Of a stretch of 64,000 nucleotides of DNA, positions 39,103 to 48,059 are shown piece by piece. Source of the DNA: Taklimakanibacter sp021828105 (lineage in GTDB: Bacteria > Pseudomonadota > Alphaproteobacteria > Rhizobiales > Aestuariivirgaceae); assembly GCA_021828105.1 (NCBI GenBank), contig JAKATG010000016.1, forward strand, positions 62,001 through 126,000, read 5' to 3'. Below the pieces are notes generated by a model. That model was not told where the DNA came from and ran no database searches. It saw only the letters and a program-made list of their open reading frames with translations. Within the stretch, counting starts at the first letter, position 1, and the number at the start of each line of letters is the position of its first letter. The position numbers were made by a program, and so were the translations under genes.

Positions 39103-41205
39103 ATGGCCAAAGAAGTACGTTCCACGCGCATTGGCGTTGATGTCGGGGGCACTTTCACCGACCTCGTGCTGCATGATCCGGTGCGCAAGCTGGCACTCAC
39201 CGGCAAGCTCCTCACCACGCCGGAAGATCCGAGCGTCGCCATTGTCAGCGGTATTACCCGCGTCCTGGGTGAGGCGGGCCTCATGCCCGCCGACCTGCAC
39301 AGCGTGGTGCATGGCACGACCCTGGTGACGAACACGATCATCGAGCGGACCGGAGCAACGGTCGGCTTGATCACGACGCAAGGCTTCCGCGATACGATCG
39401 AGATCGGCCGCGAGACGCGTTATGACCTCTATGATCTGTTCCTCGAGCGCCCACCAGTGATCGTGCCGCGCTCGCGCCGGCTCGAAGTGGCAGAGCGGGT
39501 GAGCGTCGACGGCGCAGTCCTGGTCAAGCTCGACGAGCATGCGGTTGCCGATGCCTCGCGCCGGCTGGTCGAAGAGGGAGGCGCCGAGGCGCTCGCCATT
39601 TCCTTCATGCACTCCTATGGCTCGCCGGCGCATGAGCGGCGCGCGGCCGAGATCGTGCGCAATCTCTACCCCTCGCTGCCGCTCAGCCTGTCATCGGAAG
39701 TGGCGCCCGAGATCCGCGAATTCGAGCGGACGACGACCGCCTGCGCCAATGCTTATGTGCAGCCCTTGATGCATCGCTATATCGACAAGCTCGAAGCCAA
39801 GCTCGAGTCGCTGGGCTTTGCCGGCCGGCTCTATATCATGCTGTCGAGCGGCGGCATCACGACACCGCGCGACGCTAGGGACTTTCCGATCCGGCTGATC
39901 GAGTCGGGTCCGGCGGCGGGGGCGATGGCGGCGTCATTCATCGCGAAGACCGCGGGCATCGACAGGGTGATCTCCTTCGACATGGGCGGCACGACCGCTA
40001 AGATCTGTCTCGTCGAGGACGGGAGGCCCGATCACAAATTTGACTTCGAGGCTGGCCGCGTGCGCCGTTTCCAGAAGGGCTCCGGCATGCCGCTCAAGGT
40101 CTCGGTCGTCGACATGATCGAGATCGGCGCGGGTGGCGGCAGCCTTGCCCGCATCGATCCAGCCTCGCGGCTCCTGAAAGTCGGGCCGCGCAGCGCCGGC
40201 TCGGTGCCAGGTCCCGTCTGCTATGGCAGAGGCGGCGAGCAGCCCACGGTCACCGATGCGGATCTGGTGCTCGGCCGGCTTGATCCCGACTATTTCCTGG
40301 GGGGCGAGCTTTCACTCGACGTCGCTCGCGTGCGCAAGGCCTTCGCCGGGAAGATCTCGGCGGCGATCGGCATTGGCGAAGAGGAATCGGCGCTCGGCGT
40401 CCAGCGTATCGTCGATGAGATGATGGCGGCAGCAACCCGCATGCATCTGGCCGAGAAGGGCAAGGACCCGCGCGAATATACGCTCATTGCTTTTGGCGGA
40501 GCTGGGCCGGTCCATGCCTTCAATCTTGCGAGGCTTCTCAAAGTGAAGAAGATCGTCGTGCCGCTTGGTGCCGGCGTCGCCTCAGCCCTTGGCTTCCTGG
40601 TGGCCCCGCCCGCGACCGATATGGTGCGCTCGCATGTGGCTCGGCTCGACCGTGTCGACTGGGCGGTGGTCAACGCTCACTTTGCGGAAATGAAGGCCGA
40701 GGGTCTGCGGCTCCTCACCGAGGCTGGCGCCGAGCCTGAGACCATCTCCTTCCGGCCGACGGCTGAGATGCGGCATACGGGGCAAGGTTTTGAGATCTCG
40801 CTCGACCTGCCGTCACTCGTTCTCTCTGATGCCGATCTCGACGTCATCCGGGCCAACTTCTTCGAAAGTTACCGGATGCAGTTTGGCCGCGCGCTCGAGA
40901 ACAATCCGATCGAAGCAGTGAATTGGCGCCTGTCCTGCACGGCGCCAAGCATCGACATCGACATCAGCGAGGGCCACAAGCAAACGAAGGCGAGCCTCAC
41001 CGCCGCACGCCGTGAGACGCGAAAAGTGCTATTCGAGGGGGAAGGATGGAAAGACTGCGCGGTCTATGATCGCTATTTGCTTCCCCCCGGGACAGCCTTC
41101 GCCGGTCCGGCTCTCGTCGAAGAGCGCGAGTCGACTTGCGTCATTGGGCCCGATGCGCAGGCCCGGATCGATGCCTCATTCAATCTCGTGATCGAAATGG
41201 ATTGA
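39103..41205 (+). CDS. Hydantoinase A / oxoprolinase family subunit (HyuA-like)
   Basis: This 700-residue ASKHA-fold ATPase subunit has the N-terminal phosphate motif GVDVGGTFTDLVL, HGTTLVTNTIIERTGA, and the second ATP loop FDMGGTTAKICLVEDG (~300). EIGAGGGSLARID and AFGGAGPVHAF are both typical of HyuA/5-oxoprolinase/acetone carboxylase beta chains. The start is set at ATG 39103, eight bases after GGAG; GTG at 39094 overlapping the HyuB stop is an alternative. With HyuB it forms an ATP-dependent ring-opening or carboxylating enzyme. A PhzF-like and a TcuA-like gene follow. Confidence 0.92.
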   Translation: MAKEVRSTRIGVDVGGTFTDLVLHDPVRKLALTGKLLTTPEDPSVAIVSGITRVLGEAGLMPADLHSVVHGTTLVTNTIIERTGATVGLITTQGFRDTIEIGRETRYDLYDLFLERPPVIVPRSRRLEVAERVSVDGAVLVKLDEHAVADASRRLVEEGGAEALAISFMHSYGSPAHERRAAEIVRNLYPSLPLSLSSEVAPEIREFERTTTACANAYVQPLMHRYIDKLEAKLESLGFAGRLYIMLSSGGITTPRDARDFPIRLIESGPAAGAMAASFIAKTAGIDRVISFDMGGTTAKICLVEDGRPDHKFDFEAGRVRRFQKGSGMPLKVSVVDMIEIGAGGGSLARIDPASRLLKVGPRSAGSVPGPVCYGRGGEQPTVTDADLVLGRLDPDYFLGGELSLDVARVRKAFAGKISAAIGIGEEESALGVQRIVDEMMAAATRMHLAEKGKDPREYTLIAFGGAGPVHAFNLARLLKVKKIVVPLGAGVASALGFLVAPPATDMVRSHVARLDRVDWAVVNAHFAEMKAEGLRLLTEAGAEPETISFRPTAEMRHTGQGFEISLDLPSLVLSDADLDVIRANFFESYRMQFGRALENNPIEAVNWRLSCTAPSIDIDISEGHKQTKASLTAARRETRKVLFEGEGWKDCAVYDRYLLPPGTAFAGPALVEERESTCVIGPDAQARIDASFNLVIEMD

Positions 41206-41244
41206 GGGGGCTGCGTATCGGGCGGGCTTGGTGAAAGGTTGAAC

Positions 41245-42156
41245 ATGACCAAGGATGGAACGCTTCCTTTCTATCTCGTCGATGTTTTTGCGGTCGAACC
41301 GCTGACGGGCAATCCGCTTTCGGTTGTTGATGGCGGAGCGGACTTGCCCCTGGAAGTCTTCCGGCGCATCGCGCGGGAATTCAACCAGTCGGAAACCACC
41401 TTCGTGCTTCCACCCACGCGGCCAGGTGCAGATTGGCGGTTGCGCTCCTTCTCGACAGAGGGAGTTGAGGTGTTCGGCGCCGGCGGACACAACACGCTTG
41501 GCGCATGGTGGTGGCTGGCGGAGTCGGGCAGGTTGACGCTCTCAGAGGGCGGGACAGGTTTCCATCAGGAGATCGGCGATCGCGTTCTGCCACTGTCGAT
41601 ATCGGCAGCCGGCGGAAAGCCCGAGAACATCATCATGGACCAGGAAGCCGCTGTCGCACACAAGCGGCTCGAGAATGTCGAAGCCCTGGCAGCCGCACTG
41701 GGTCTCGCCGCAGAGGATATTGTTCAGGCGAAGGTCCCGGCCCAGGTTGTCTCGACCGGGGCGGAGCATTTATTGGTGCCGATCAGAGATCGCGAGACAG
41801 TCGATCGCATCAAGCCGGACACGAAAGCCCTGCTCTCGGTGCTCCAGAGCGTGGCCGGTGAGGGCTGCTATGTGTTCAGCCTGGACACCCGGCTGGCGGA
41901 CACAACCGCCTATGCGCGGTTCTTCAATCCGACGATTGGCATCCTCGAGGATCCAGCCACGGGCACGGCAGCGGGTCCGTTGGCCTATCACCTCGTTTCT
42001 CATGGTCTCGCACGTCCTGGGAAAATCAGGATAGAGCAAGGCACTGCCATGGGTCGCCCCAGCATCATTCAGGCCGACATTCACGGCAGCTCGGTCAAGA
42101 TCCACGGTCGTGGTGTCATATCTGCCAGTGGCAAGCTGCGGTTCAGGACGAAATAG
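41245..42156 (+). CDS. PhzF family isomerase-like protein
   Basis: This 303-residue protein of the PhzF/diaminopimelate-epimerase fold has the N-terminal pattern FYLVDVFAVEPLTGNPLSVV, the catalytic glutamate E50 in NQSETTFV, STEGVEVFGAGGHNTLGA, and ILEDPATGTAAGPLAYHL in the second lobe. PhzF proteins isomerise small unsaturated acids by proton transfer. The start ATG at 41245 follows GAAAGG. It lies 39 bases after HyuA and 11 before the flavoprotein gene, which suggests that the set handles an unsaturated cyclic or polycarboxylic intermediate. Confidence 0.88.
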   Translation: MTKDGTLPFYLVDVFAVEPLTGNPLSVVDGGADLPLEVFRRIAREFNQSETTFVLPPTRPGADWRLRSFSTEGVEVFGAGGHNTLGAWWWLAESGRLTLSEGGTGFHQEIGDRVLPLSISAAGGKPENIIMDQEAAVAHKRLENVEALAAALGLAAEDIVQAKVPAQVVSTGAEHLLVPIRDRETVDRIKPDTKALLSVLQSVAGEGCYVFSLDTRLADTTAYARFFNPTIGILEDPATGTAAGPLAYHLVSHGLARPGKIRIEQGTAMGRPSIIQADIHGSSVKIHGRGVISASGKLRFRTK

Positions 42157-42167
42157 CCGGAGGAAGC

Positions 42168-43676
42168 ATGAACGATCGCGATACTGACATTGTTGTCGTC
42201 GGAGCCGGCAACGCCGCTCTTTGTGCCGCCCTTGCCGCGCGCGAGAAGGGCGCCCATGTCATAATGCTCGAAAGCGCGCCGGAAGCCGAAAGCGGCGGCA
42301 ACACACGGTTCACCGCCGGAGCAATGCGGGTCGTCTATAACGGCGTCGATGATCTCTCCCAGCTGATGCCGGATCTTTCGCAAGCGGAGAAGGACCGCAC
42401 GGACTTCGGTAGCTACAGTGCCGGCGACTTCTACGATGATATGGCGCGGGTGACGCAGTACCGTACGAGTCTTGAGCTTTCCGACCTGGTGGTGAGTCGC
42501 AGCTTTCCAACCTTGTTGTGGATGCGTGAGAAGGGTGTTCGTTTCGCGCCGATCTACGGCCGCCAGGCCTTCAAAGTCGATGGCAGGTTCAAGTTCTGGG
42601 GCGGATTGACGGTCGAAGCCTGGGGTGGCGGTCCGGGTCTGGTCTCTGCCTTGACTCAAGCCTGCCGGCTGGCCGGGATCGAGATCCTCTATGATTGTCG
42701 CGCGGAGCGGTTGTTGCGCACCGGTGACTCGGTAACCGGCGTTGTTGTCCGCGCCATGGGCAGAGTGGTGACCATAGCGGCAAAAGCCGTGGTGCTCGCC
42801 TCCGGTGGATTTGAGGCCAATCCCGAATGGCGCACGCGCTATCTGGGGCCGGGCTGGGATCTCGCCAAGGTGCGCGGCACGCGATTCAACCAGGGCGATG
42901 GCTTGCGCATGGCGCTCGACATCGGTGCGGCGGCGTGTGGCAACTGGTCAGGCTGCCATGCGGTAGGCTGGGAGCGCAACGCGCCCGATTATGGCGATCT
43001 TGCCGTTGGGGACAATTTTCAGAAGCACAGCTACCCGTTCGGCATCATGATCAATGCGCGCGGCCGCCGCTTCGTCGATGAGGGTGCCGATTTTCGCAAC
43101 TATACCTACGCCAAATATGGCCGCGTCATCCTCGAGCAGCCCGAGCAATTCGCCTGGCAGATATTCGACAGCAAGGTGACGCATCTCCTGCGCGATGAAT
43201 ATCGGATCAAGCAGGTGACGAAAGTGACTGCTGACACAATTGAGGAACTGGTTCGTAAGCTTGGCGACGTCGATCAGGAGCAAGCTCTTCGGGAGATCCG
43301 CGCCTATAATGATGCCGTCGATACAGCGACCCCGTTCAATCCCAACGTGAAAGATGGACGCGCCGCCAGAGAATTGGATGTTCCCAAGTCGAACTGGGCC
43401 AATCGGCTCGATACACCACCATACGAAGCCTATGCCGTCACCTGTGGGATCACTTTCACTTTCGGCGGCTTGTCGATCGACAGCCATGCGCGGGTTCTCG
43501 ACGTCGGCGGCAAACCCATACTTGGTCTCTTTGCGGCGGGCGAGCTGGTTGGGGGCATTTTCTATTTCAACTATCCGGGCGGGACTGGCCTGACATCAGG
43601 CGCTGTCTTCGGACGCATAGCGGGCGCTTCGGCGGGTTCGTTGATCGCTGGCGTCGATATCGAAACGGCGGCCTGA
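42168..43676 (+). CDS. FAD-dependent dehydrogenase, tricarballylate dehydrogenase (TcuA)-like
   Basis: This 502-residue flavoprotein of the succinate dehydrogenase/fumarate reductase family has the FAD motif VVVGAGNAALCAALAAREKGA and GGNTRFTAGAMRVVY after the first helix, a combination seen in tricarballylate dehydrogenase TcuA. The substrate domain has FGGLSIDSHARVLD, and the end has GLFAAGELVGG and NYPGGTGLTSGAVFGRIAG. TcuA oxidises tricarballylate to cis-aconitate. Here it could desaturate another saturated polycarboxylate, and the PrpF-type and PhzF-type isomerases in the region fit that chemistry. No TcuB or TcuC gene is nearby. It is the last gene of the hydantoinase operon. Confidence 0.85.
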   Translation: MNDRDTDIVVVGAGNAALCAALAAREKGAHVIMLESAPEAESGGNTRFTAGAMRVVYNGVDDLSQLMPDLSQAEKDRTDFGSYSAGDFYDDMARVTQYRTSLELSDLVVSRSFPTLLWMREKGVRFAPIYGRQAFKVDGRFKFWGGLTVEAWGGGPGLVSALTQACRLAGIEILYDCRAERLLRTGDSVTGVVVRAMGRVVTIAAKAVVLASGGFEANPEWRTRYLGPGWDLAKVRGTRFNQGDGLRMALDIGAAACGNWSGCHAVGWERNAPDYGDLAVGDNFQKHSYPFGIMINARGRRFVDEGADFRNYTYAKYGRVILEQPEQFAWQIFDSKVTHLLRDEYRIKQVTKVTADTIEELVRKLGDVDQEQALREIRAYNDAVDTATPFNPNVKDGRAARELDVPKSNWANRLDTPPYEAYAVTCGITFTFGGLSIDSHARVLDVGGKPILGLFAAGELVGGIFYFNYPGGTGLTSGAVFGRIAGASAGSLIAGVDIETAA

Positions 43677-44272
43677 ACGATGACGTACCCGCATTTGCCC
43701 GCCTTTTCCAATTGAGAGGGTAAGGCAGGCAGGCTAAAACGCTCCGCATGTTAGGAACAATTGAAACGGAAGCGAAGACGCCGCTTCCCGGGCACCGGTT
43801 TTCCGTGGCCCCCATGATGGATGGGCACGACAATCAAAAGAAATCAATGAGTTAGAGATCGTCGTGTGCGCAGCGTGTGCAGTAACAGACAGTGCACTAC
43901 GTGAAGCGGAGTGATCTTCTCAAAGTGACCAACTCCAATGTCACGCAGAGCTTGCTATGAAGGCAACGAGCAGACACGCAGCGAAGCGCCAATCCGACAA
44001 TCAGGCGGGTCTGTCGCCGCGAGTTGGGACTGCCGGACGAGAAATCAAGCAAAGTCTACAAGTGATTTTTCTCAAGGTAAGGTCGTGAACTCGACTCGAT
44101 AACTCAACCGTGATCAGTGGGCTACCTTGCGTTTCTAGCCAGAAATCGCGGTCCCCAATCTCCACGGTGATCGGTATCCGAATTGCTCGGTCCAAGAACA
44201 CCTATGGCCGCTGTAACATCTGCTGTTGCCAAAGCGTATGTGCTGCATAAGTTATTAAGAGGTCATATTGGG
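43677..44272. other. Long intergenic region without recognisable gene
   Basis: About 600 bases of lower GC separate the TcuA-like gene from the exported HAD protein. Small frames on the minus strand (43567-43833, 44001-44201) have no family features or good ribosome sites. No tRNA, IS end, long inverted repeat or terminator with a T tract was seen. It may hold a promoter for the HAD gene or decayed sequence. Confidence 0.5.
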
Positions 44273-45028
44273 ATGTTCCACACTCGCAGAAACATGTTAG
44301 CGATGATGGCCGCGGCTGTTGCAGCAGGCAGCGGAGCCGCTGCAACTCCGGAGCAGCCGATCAGAGCGGTTGCGTTTGACGGTCTTGCCATCCTTGATCC
44401 GCGCCCGGCTCTTGTCTTGGCCAAACAATTGCATCCACAAGCAGGGGACGCGTTCGTCAGCATCTTTCAATCCCGCCTTTTCGAGTATCAGTGGTTGCGT
44501 GCGCTCGGCGCGCACTACAAGGACTTCCTGTCCATTGTCGACGACGCCCACATATTTGCTGCTGCGCAAACCGGAGATGTGGCAAGCAAAGATGCGCTCA
44601 AGCTGTTGCGGGGCGCCTTCCTGAACCTCAAGGCTTGGCCCGATTCAGCGGCAGCGCTGAAGGCCCTCAAGGCGAGAGGATACCGCATTGGTTTGTTGTC
44701 GAACATGACTGCCAGTATGCTTGAAGCCGGGCTGGTGAATTCAGATCTGACGAATGTTTTCGATCACGTGCTGAGCACCGATGCTATCAGGTCATTTAAG
44801 CCGGATCCGAACGCTTATCGGCTTGGTGTTGAAGCCTTCCGCCTCCCAAAGGAGCAAATCGCCTTTGTGGCTTTTGCCGGATGGGATGCTGCAGGTGCCT
44901 CGTGGTTCGGATATCCGACGATTTGGGTTAATCGACTAGGCGGCGCGCTGGAACAGCTTGATGGGGAGAAGGTAATCGTGAGCCGGAACCTCACCGATCT
45001 CGATCAATGGATGACGGGGCGCAGCTGA
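44273..45028 (+). CDS. Exported HAD hydrolase, L-2-haloacid dehalogenase-like, with Tat-type signal
   Basis: This 251-residue protein has a twin-arginine-like signal (TRRNMLAMMAAAVAAGSGAAA, residues ~4-24) followed by a HAD type II dehalogenase fold. The nucleophile Asp is in AVAFDGLAILD, motif II Ser in LLSNMT and motif III Lys in FKPDPNAYRLG. The dehalogenase-type block AFAGWDAAGASWFGYPTIWVNR closes the site. Known L-2-haloacid dehalogenases are mostly cytoplasmic, so export is unusual. ATG at 44273 gives the signal peptide directly; an earlier in-frame ATG at 44183 would bury it. Flanking genes give no clear pathway. The stop codon sits in a short hairpin (45021-45039). Confidence 0.8.
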   Translation: MFHTRRNMLAMMAAAVAAGSGAAATPEQPIRAVAFDGLAILDPRPALVLAKQLHPQAGDAFVSIFQSRLFEYQWLRALGAHYKDFLSIVDDAHIFAAAQTGDVASKDALKLLRGAFLNLKAWPDSAAALKALKARGYRIGLLSNMTASMLEAGLVNSDLTNVFDHVLSTDAIRSFKPDPNAYRLGVEAFRLPKEQIAFVAFAGWDAAGASWFGYPTIWVNRLGGALEQLDGEKVIVSRNLTDLDQWMTGRS

Positions 45029-45039
45029 ACCATAGCTGC
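45021..45039. terminator. Weak hairpin at the end of the HAD gene
   Basis: Arms GCAGCT (45021-45026) and AGCTGC (45034-45039) flank seven bases, overlapping the HAD stop codon in a convergent gap. The six-base stem lacks a T tract, so termination is only possible. Confidence 0.3.
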
Positions 45040-45106
45040 CTCCACTCGAGCCTCACGAATTGACCGAGGCCACACGCCGAGTCCGCGGACACATGATACG
45101 CGCCTG

Positions 45107-46039
45107 TTACAGGTTACCAGTAGACATCTCATTGCGTTCGGAAATCTGATCATCTGGTGGCCCCCCAAATTCGGCCATGGCAAAAGAGATGAAACTGCGC
45201 AGGCGGGGAGTCATGCGCTGATCGCGATAGTAAAGTAATGACATGCGACGTTGGCGCAGGCTCCAGTCGGGCAAGAGCTGTACAAGCTTGCCTGACTGGA
45301 CATCCGGGGCGAGTAGAACAACCGGCTGCATGACAACGCCCAGTCCGGCAAGGGCTGCGGCTCTTACGGCCTGGCCGCTGTTGACGCTGGTGATCTGGAG
45401 AGGTGTGACTTCCACCGTCTCATTGCCTCTCGACAGCTTCCAGGGCGACCTCGCGGCGGGTGTAAAAGCAACGATCTCGTGATGCGAGAGCCCAGTCGGA
45501 TGGTCCACTGCGCCGTTGCGCGCCAGATATTCCGGGGCCGCGCAGATCATCATTCCATAGGGAGCAAGTCGGCGCGCGATCAGGCGGTTGTCGGGCAGCG
45601 TTCCGATTCGAAAGGCGACATCAATTCCTTCTTCGATCAGGTCTACGTTGCGATCGGTCAGAATGATGTCTAGCTTTACCTTAGGGGCGAGTTCACGATA
45701 GCGGCCCAAAGCCGGAACCAGAACCTCGGTCCCAAACGTCATCGGTGCGGTGATTCGCAACTGGCCTCTCGCGTCGATTTGCGAAACTTGCGCTTCCTGT
45801 TCAGCGACGGCCACGCGGTCCAATATGTCGCGGCATTGCTCGAAATAGCTCGATCCGAAATCCGTCAGGCTCTGCCGACGCGTCGTCCGGTTCAGCAAAC
45901 GCGTGCCTAACCGCTCCTCCAATGCGGCTATGTGCTGTCCGACCATGGCTGGCGAGATGCCAAGTTTGCTGGCAGCGGCGCTCATTGAACGCGCCTGTGC
46001 CGTCGAAACAAAGACCTGCATGGAGCGGAAGAGGTTCAT
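45107..46039 (-). CDS. LysR-family transcriptional regulator
   Basis: This 310-residue LTTR has the helix-turn-helix in residues 1-60 (MNLFRSMQVFVSTAQARSMSAAASKLGISPAMVGQHIAALE spans it) and a co-inducer domain from ~88. The LGTRLLNRTTRRQSLTDFG and GQLRITAPMTFG blocks place it in the common CrgA/DmlR-like clade. It is divergent from an SDR gene over a 95-base region, which is typical of a regulator with its target. ATG at 46039 is the only good family start; the ribosome site is weak. Confidence 0.9.
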   Translation of the reverse strand: MNLFRSMQVFVSTAQARSMSAAASKLGISPAMVGQHIAALEERLGTRLLNRTTRRQSLTDFGSSYFEQCRDILDRVAVAEQEAQVSQIDARGQLRITAPMTFGTEVLVPALGRYRELAPKVKLDIILTDRNVDLIEEGIDVAFRIGTLPDNRLIARRLAPYGMMICAAPEYLARNGAVDHPTGLSHHEIVAFTPAARSPWKLSRGNETVEVTPLQITSVNSGQAVRAAALAGLGVVMQPVVLLAPDVQSGKLVQLLPDWSLRQRRMSLLYYRDQRMTPRLRSFISFAMAEFGGPPDDQISERNEMSTGNL

Positions 46040-46084
46040 TCAATAGAGTTTCTTTAGAAAGATCCATATATCTCCCCCATTATC

Positions 46085-46097
46085 ATGGAAATGCCAT
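46085..46097. promoter_or_regulatory. Candidate LysR binding site (ATGG-N5-CCAT)
   Basis: This dyad lies in the 95-base region between the divergent LysR (45107-46039) and SDR (46135) genes. ATCA and TGAT flank it and nearly extend it, and it fits the T-N11-A pattern of LTTR sites. The match is short and unproven. Confidence 0.35.
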
Positions 46098-46134
46098 TGA
46101 TTACAGTAGCTGCCGCCTTGAGAAGGAGTGCGGC

Positions 46135-46896
46135 ATGGCGCGATCACGATTTACGGGGAAAACGGTTCTCATCACCGGTGCCGGCACCGGGATTGGACGG
46201 GCCGCCGCCCTGCGCTTGGCTGAAGAGGAGGCGAAACTCGTCCTGGTAGGGCGACGGCAATATCCGCTCGATCAACTGGTATCGGACATCAGGGCCGCCG
46301 GCGGCTCGGCCATCTCAATTGCCTGTGACATCTCGCAGGAGAGCGCGGTTTCCCGCGCCATGGCGGAAGCCGTCGCACATTTCGGGCATTTGCATGCGCT
46401 CTTTGCCAATGCCGGTGCATTGGGAGAGTTCAAGTCACTCGCCGATGCCGAAGTGGAGGATTTCGATTCTCTGATCGCCACGAACCTGCGTGGCACCTTT
46501 TTGACAATCAAACACAGCCTGCCCGTTCTGGAAGGGGGCGCAATCCTCATCAATGCCTCGTGGACTGCAAATGCCGTGATGCCAGGGGCCGGTGCCTATG
46601 CCGGCACAAAGGGGGCGTTACTGGCCATGATGCGCACCTTGGCGGTGGAGCAGGGGCCTCGCAAGATTCGGGTGAATGCTATCAATCCTGGCATTATCCT
46701 CACGCCAATGGCCGATGCGGCACTGAGCCCGGAATTGGCCGCCCGTCTTGCCGCGCATACCGCATTGCGCCGCAATGGTACGCCCGAGGATGTGGCGGGC
46801 ACGGTCGCCTGGCTTCTGTCGGACGATGCCGCCTTCGTGACCGGCCAGGAAATCACGGTGGACGGCGGTTATACGATCGGAGGCCTGCGACTCTGA
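46135..46896 (+). CDS. Short-chain dehydrogenase/reductase
   Basis: This 253-residue classical SDR has TGAGTGIG (residues ~14-21), an NAG motif written ANAG, catalytic Ser in INASWT, YAGTKG (Tyr and Lys) and the C-terminal FVTGQEITVDGGY. Arg in VGRRQ after the second strand suggests NADP preference. The start ATG at 46135 follows GAAGGAG. It is the probable target of the divergent LysR. The substrate is unknown. Confidence 0.88.
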   Translation: MARSRFTGKTVLITGAGTGIGRAAALRLAEEEAKLVLVGRRQYPLDQLVSDIRAAGGSAISIACDISQESAVSRAMAEAVAHFGHLHALFANAGALGEFKSLADAEVEDFDSLIATNLRGTFLTIKHSLPVLEGGAILINASWTANAVMPGAGAYAGTKGALLAMMRTLAVEQGPRKIRVNAINPGIILTPMADAALSPELAARLAAHTALRRNGTPEDVAGTVAWLLSDDAAFVTGQEITVDGGYTIGGLRL

Positions 46897-47049
46897 GAAA
46901 GGGTGAGCGACTCCGATCATGCCGCCCATTTATGAAATCGAACGGTTTTAGGCATTTCATACGTTCCCGACAGTGAGCGAAGTTGTGCTCGGTGGGAATG
47001 AAATTTCCCCATTGCCGATGTGAAAGCAATTTCCGAGGGCCTGAGGAGC

Positions 47050-48009
47050 GTGGGACTGACAGTTGCCATTCAGATGGACCCCGTTGGATCGATCAACTTC
47101 GATACCGATTCAACTCTCATGCTCGGCCTGGAAGCCCTTTCTCGCGGCTATACGCTTTATTACTTCAATCCGAATTCGCTCAGCTTGGCCGACGGCAAGG
47201 TCGTCGCTCAATCGCAGCGGCTTGAGCTGCGTCCAGTAAAGGGAGATCATTTTCGCCTCGGCCCGAGCGAGCGTCTGTCGCTGGATCGATGCCAGGTCGT
47301 ATTGGTACGTCAGGATCCTCCTTTCGACCTGGCCTATATCACCGCGACGTACCTGCTCGAGCGCCTGCCGCCGACAACCGTGGTCGTCAATAACCCTACT
47401 CAAATCCGCAACTCACCGGAAAAGCTCATGGTGACACAATTCCGGGACTTGGTGCCGCCGACATTGATTTCATCGACTGTCGAGGAAATTGCCACATTCC
47501 GTCAACAGCACGGCGCGGTTGTCATCAAGCCGCTCTATGGGTTTGGTGGCTTTGGAGTCGTGCACCTGGAGCCGGATGATCGGAATTTACCGGCCATATT
47601 GGAATTGCACGCCGCGCGCGGCCGCGAACCGCTCGTGATCCAGAAATACATTGCGGATGTGCGTACCGGGGACAAGCGGATCATCCTGGTCAATGGCAAG
47701 CCGATCGGCGCAGTCCTGAGACAACCGGCCGAGCATGAAACCCGCGCAAATTTCCATGCCGGGGGACGGCCCGTCAAATCCGACTTGACCAGCCGCGATA
47801 AGGAAATCTGCGCGGTGATCGGCCCGATCCTGGTCGATCGCGGACTGCTCCTGGCCGGAATTGATGTGATTGGCGGCTATCTGATCGAGATCAACGTGAC
47901 GTGTCCCACTGGCATTCAGGAAATCAACCGGCTCAACGATGCTCGGTTGGAGGCGATTGTATGGGATGCCATCGACGCCGAGGTCGAGCGTGTTGGACGG
48001 GCTGGCTGA
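47050..48009 (+). CDS. Glutathione synthetase-like ATP-grasp ligase
   Basis: This ATP-grasp enzyme of about 319 residues resembles GshB: VAIQMDPVGSINFDTDSTLMLGLEA at the N-terminus, RQDPPFDLAYITATYLLE, the ATP-grasp KPLYGFGGFGVV, and the Mg-binding EINVTCPTGIQEINRL at the end. GshB joins gamma-glutamylcysteine and glycine. GTG at 47050 aligns with the normal GshB start (next residues LTVAIQMDP); GTG at 47020 is an alternative with no ribosome site. No gshA is near, and as the gene stands alone among catabolic genes it may be a paralog serving the GSTs or another gamma-glutamyl ligation. Confidence 0.82.
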   Translation: MGLTVAIQMDPVGSINFDTDSTLMLGLEALSRGYTLYYFNPNSLSLADGKVVAQSQRLELRPVKGDHFRLGPSERLSLDRCQVVLVRQDPPFDLAYITATYLLERLPPTTVVVNNPTQIRNSPEKLMVTQFRDLVPPTLISSTVEEIATFRQQHGAVVIKPLYGFGGFGVVHLEPDDRNLPAILELHAARGREPLVIQKYIADVRTGDKRIILVNGKPIGAVLRQPAEHETRANFHAGGRPVKSDLTSRDKEICAVIGPILVDRGLLLAGIDVIGGYLIEINVTCPTGIQEINRLNDARLEAIVWDAIDAEVERVGRAG

Positions 48010-48059
48010 CTGCGAAGCGCAGCGCGGGGCGGGACGGGACGGCGCCAATCATTCACAAC

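Noticed and set aside
43567..43833. Minus-strand frames at 43567-43833 and 44001-44201
   Set aside because: No family motifs, no ribosome site, and the first overlaps the TcuA-like gene; considered chance frames.
45081..45090. Palindrome GTCCGCGGAC in the convergent HAD/LysR gap
   Set aside because: Ten bases without a loop; expected by chance in GC-rich DNA and not a terminator shape.
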